From positions 10,480,338 to 10,544,337 of the forward strand of contig JABAKD010000029.1 in NCBI GenBank assembly GCA_012845835.1: DNA of 64,000 bases, in the 5' to 3' direction. Shown here piece by piece: positions 60,403-64,000 of this stretch. Made by a program: the position numbers and the translations under genes. The stretch is from Undaria pinnatifida. Lineage: Eukaryota > Sar > Phaeophyceae > Laminariales > Alariaceae. Numbering within the stretch: the stretch's first letter is position 1; every line of letters starts with the position of its first letter. The notes beneath the pieces were generated by a model. That model was not told the origin of the DNA. It did not search any database and saw only the letters and a program-made list of their open reading frames with translations.

Positions 60403-63400
60403 TATAGCCCTTGCAGGATCATTCTAACGAGCACAACAAACTCTAGAGCCAGAAATGGCGACGAAAATATTGAGAGCTTCAAATTTCGCGAATCGTTGTG
60501 ATATTTGTCGAGAGGACTGCTCTTGAAGCAAATACTTAACTTTGCATTTTTTCATCTCTCTACATGTGCTTCACATTTCCCTTGTTCTTGACATCCCCTC
60601 CCCACACACCGGTGCCGGCTTTGTCGCCGCGTTACGTATGCCCAGAGTCGGTCTTCAATGTTGTTTGAACAACGTCTTTCCGACCAAACAGCAGTGAGCA
60701 TCGTGCAGAGACGGCGGCGGACACCCCCAGCTTGGTTAGTCGAACACGATGCAAGCGCCCTCCAGCCATACCCCCCTCCCCAAATTTGCATGCCACCTTC
60801 ATGATATCACCCCCCACTCCCCGCCGCCTTGGCCCCCACACCCGCAACTTGGGGACGAGTGCCTCGGTGCGTCGAGAGGGAAGCGTGCTTTTCGTTTCAA
60901 CAATTTCGTAGATATTTTTGTTTTTCAGGGTGCGGGCTGTACTCACTTTTCATGCATAGCCTTAACCTTAACACCATAGACTCTCGCATCCCCACCATGC
61001 CGGGCCCGAGCACGTCGAGTTTCCACCGACCAGGTAGACACGACTTGCACTAAGCGCCAAGCGCCGTTGTGAGGTGTTCGGGGTGTGTAGCATCAAAGGT
61101 AAGCTGCATCCTACTACTATTATTGATAATAATATTAATTTTTATGACGCGTATTTCCGCACCTCGTTAATACTTTCTTGTCTACATATGGATGACAGTT
61201 TAGAATGCATTCAGTTGTTTCCTGGTCTCGCCACCTACCGAGAGCGGGGGGGCGGGAGGGGTCAATATGCAGATAGCCTGTGGCACATGAGTATCATCAC
61301 ATGCTGCTACGTGTAGAAACTACGCAAACCGGCTGCAGCTTTCTAGTTGTTTGGTGTTTACCCGTCATTTTCCCATTTTCATCTTTTTTGCTTTGCGGTG
61401 TGGAGGGGATGCGTAATGCGAGGGTTGGGTGGGCCGTGGGGGGGGAAGAGGAAAACCGTGCTGTGGTGACTGGGCTTTGCTTGAGAGGGGGCGGCTGCAC
61501 AAGGTTAGGTGGTTGGTGCGGGTAGGTAGGGTGGCTAGCTCAAAGTACTTCAGAACATTGCACACCAAGTTGTACTTCGAAGTATATTTGAGGAAGACGA
61601 AGTACAGTCTCTGTCCCGTGTCTTTTGACTACTTCGTGAGCCCGCGAGAGTATTGAGTCCTTTGCGGAGTCGGGGGAAAGGGGCGTTCTGGCGTCTTGCT
61701 TTTCGAGTCTTAGACAACAACAGTAGTAGCGGTTAACGATAAGGTTACAGAAACGACAACGGCAATGGTAGCCGTAGCAGTTACACTTTTGACTGCGGTA
61801 GCGGGTACCCTCATGGACACTATGTAGTGCCAACGTTGACGGTTACAAAAACGACAGCGGTAACTGTAGCCAATACGGTTGCAAATATGCCGATGTGACG
61901 GTGGCAACTGAATGTAGCCTTTGAGGTTACAGAAACGGCTACTACTGTAGGGGTTGCGGTAGTGGAATATGTAACGGCACCGGTTACGGTAGGGGGATAT
62001 GCAACGATAAAGTTGTTGATTTCACATTAACGACAACAGTATAGTGCTTGCATCATACCGATAGCAATTGTGACTACAGAAACGACGGTTACAGAAAAGG
62101 CAACGGTAACGGTTGCCGTTTCTGGGATGTGCAACGGCACAGGAAGCGGGTACACACAACCGTAGTTAATTCACTATTGTGACGGTAATGGTCTCAATTA
62201 CATCACCGACAACACGGCTATGATTACGTACATGATAACGAGAAGTACTGCATAGCCACTACCACTACGGAAACGACAACGGTTTGTGACTATTGATACG
62301 GCTACGGAAACGACAACGGCAATGAACTCGTGATACACAACGAACGGCAGTTGTTATCGCGCAATAAAGAGCAGCGTGATCCCAGCCCCTGCGTCGGCGA
62401 AAATGTGCATTAGCCCCTCGGGAATCACCGACCGGCCTCTGTGCTCGCCGAATGCCGACGAGGCGGCCAATCGTGCTCCATCATTCGTGTTCATACTATT
62501 TATGTTCAGTACGCGGAAGAGGTGCGAACGCTCGTATAAAGTAGCCCGGGTAGGCGTAAGTACAAGTGTAGTACTACGGTAACAATGTTTTGCGAGGTGA
62601 TATTGCTTCAAATCGTATCTCGTTCAAACCACGGATGCATACGAGCAGGCATAGACTACATGTACAGTAGCTCATCACCCGTTCCACGAATACAGGGGGT
62701 ACCTATGGTAGATTCCTCGTATTCGTTTACCGCACCTGGTCTAGTTTTGGTCTTCTCCCGTCGCCCTGGACTTGTGTGATCTGAGGGAGGTTTGCCACCG
62801 TCGAAATTATACAGACATCGCAGGCACAGGCAAGCGCACCGGCGCGAAAAAACAAGCGCGAATCGTAGAATCAACCAAAACCTATATAAGAGGGGATAAA
62901 TGATGCGCAATCCCGGGTTTCCAGTATTTCTGGCGTCATGTTCATCCACCTGCAGAAAATTTAAGGCCTCAAGTTTTCATTCAAACTCCAGCCCGCGCGC
63001 TTCCAAGACCACGGCATCCTTGATCCGAGAGCACGCGAGATGACCATGGCGAGGGGTTCACTTATGGACCCAGGCAAGGAAGCCTGGCAGAAAGAAGGTG
63101 GGCCATGTTACTGCGCGTCGTTGCCCGTCGCAGAGGCCTTGCTCTGTTGCCGAACTGCGACCTGGTCGGGGAGGGAGGGAGGGAGGGAGAGGAGTTGATT
63201 CTGAGACTTTCTCGCATTGCAAGCGTTTGATCTGGAAGGAATTTGAAAAACAGTGTTGTTCCAAACACATTGTTGTGTCGACCAGATTGCTTGCCGCGTA
63301 TTCTGATGCGTGCGCGCTCCTTTTCCTTGGGGATATCAACACAGAGTCTGTGATATACGCATGGTGGGGACCCTTTCGTTTTGCTACTACACCCATTCAT

Positions 63401-64000
63401 TGTAGCATGAGGCGCATACATCTTCTCTCTGCCTGTTAGACAGAAATTCAGCTGCGCTTTTTTCGTGTGAGCAAAAAATGCGTGCAAAGAAAACAAAAAG
63501 TTTCAAAAGTCAAAATCGCGCAAAACAGACACGCGTGAAAACAACAGCAACACAATCAATCTGCAATGCAACCCCAAGAAGAGCAGTCACTATTCATAGT
63601 AGTGCCAGCCCTCCTCGGCACAAGCCGCATCTTCATGAGCGATCGCGAGGGGACCTGCCGGCTCTTCGCTCGAGTTGGTCCGCAGCAAGCACTGTGACTG
63701 GCTGCTTCCGATATTCTCTCATACCAGGTATGTATTATCACCCTCGTCTCCTTGGGCATACCTGGTATGTGGCGTGGTATTTTCCCTATCCACGCAGCTC
63801 CCAAAAAGTGCAAGGTTTTGAAAGGTCGTGTCACACAGGTGCCCGTGAGGGGGCAATTTTTTATAGGCTGAGGGCTGAGGTTTGAATTTATCATTTCTCC
63901 CTGTTCCTTGGAACTTTCAAAATTCTTGTTTTTTTTTGCTCAAGTTCTCAGATCTGTTTGCTTGATGCCTATACCAGGTACAACAAACAGCGCCAGGTAT

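Larger units (their letters stand above)
48187..64000 (+). repeat. Copy B of the ~15.9-kb near-identical duplication
   Basis: Matches 29,816-45,674 in order and orientation up to the window end, where it is still matching, so the copy continues beyond. It starts inside kinase intron 1 directly at the gap edge. The non-genic stretches hold the same content as described for copy A. Confidence 0.95.

Noticed and set aside
1-64000. Integrated virus or provirus
   Set aside because: Brown algae often carry integrated large DNA viruses, so I looked for capsid, polymerase, integrase or dense intronless gene blocks; none is visible.

Overview
The window looks like nuclear DNA of a eukaryote with large, intron-rich genes, long low-complexity introns and many transposon relics. 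The GT-AG introns (one GC-AG), Ala/Gly-rich proteins and degenerate LINE-type reverse transcriptase suit a stramenopile, most likely a brown alga. That assignment is inference from gene style and should be checked by similarity search. No prokaryotic operon, CRISPR array, rRNA or intact tRNA gene was seen.

Layout: (1) 1.4-9.8 kb, plus strand: a multi-exon gene for a very large Ala-rich coiled-coil/low-complexity protein. Six exons join with matching phases. The C-terminal part carries an NPF motif and two clathrin-box-like LITFD motifs. (2) 10-18 kb: no convincing gene; it holds an ~86-bp minisatellite, a ~94-bp repeat, a tRNA-derived SINE copy and a TIR element (MITE). (3) 18.3-30.6 kb, minus strand: a complete 11-exon protein kinase gene. 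All exon phases fit and give a 907-residue protein. Its 5' half comes from duplicated phase-0 exons, and its introns hold a MITE and a dead LINE that itself contains a SINE. (4) 30.7-34.6 kb: Mutator-like elements made of short hairpins repeated about every 41 bp; one has a clear 9-bp target duplication. (5) 34.8-36.9 kb, minus strand: a possible small multi-exon gene. (6) 37-47.7 kb: non-coding sequence with another SINE, a MITE, microsatellites and palindromes.

A run of exactly 500 N lies at 47,687-48,186. After it, 48,187-64,000 repeats 29,816-45,674 almost base for base, with small indels. The end of the sequence before the gap overlaps the start of the sequence after it. This is what two unmerged haplotype contigs placed in series would give; a real tandem duplication is the alternative. 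The second copy of kinase exon 1 carries a 2-bp frameshifting deletion.

The kinase and the large coiled-coil protein are the two well-supported genes. They converge on the 10-18 kb gap, and nothing in the sequence links their functions.
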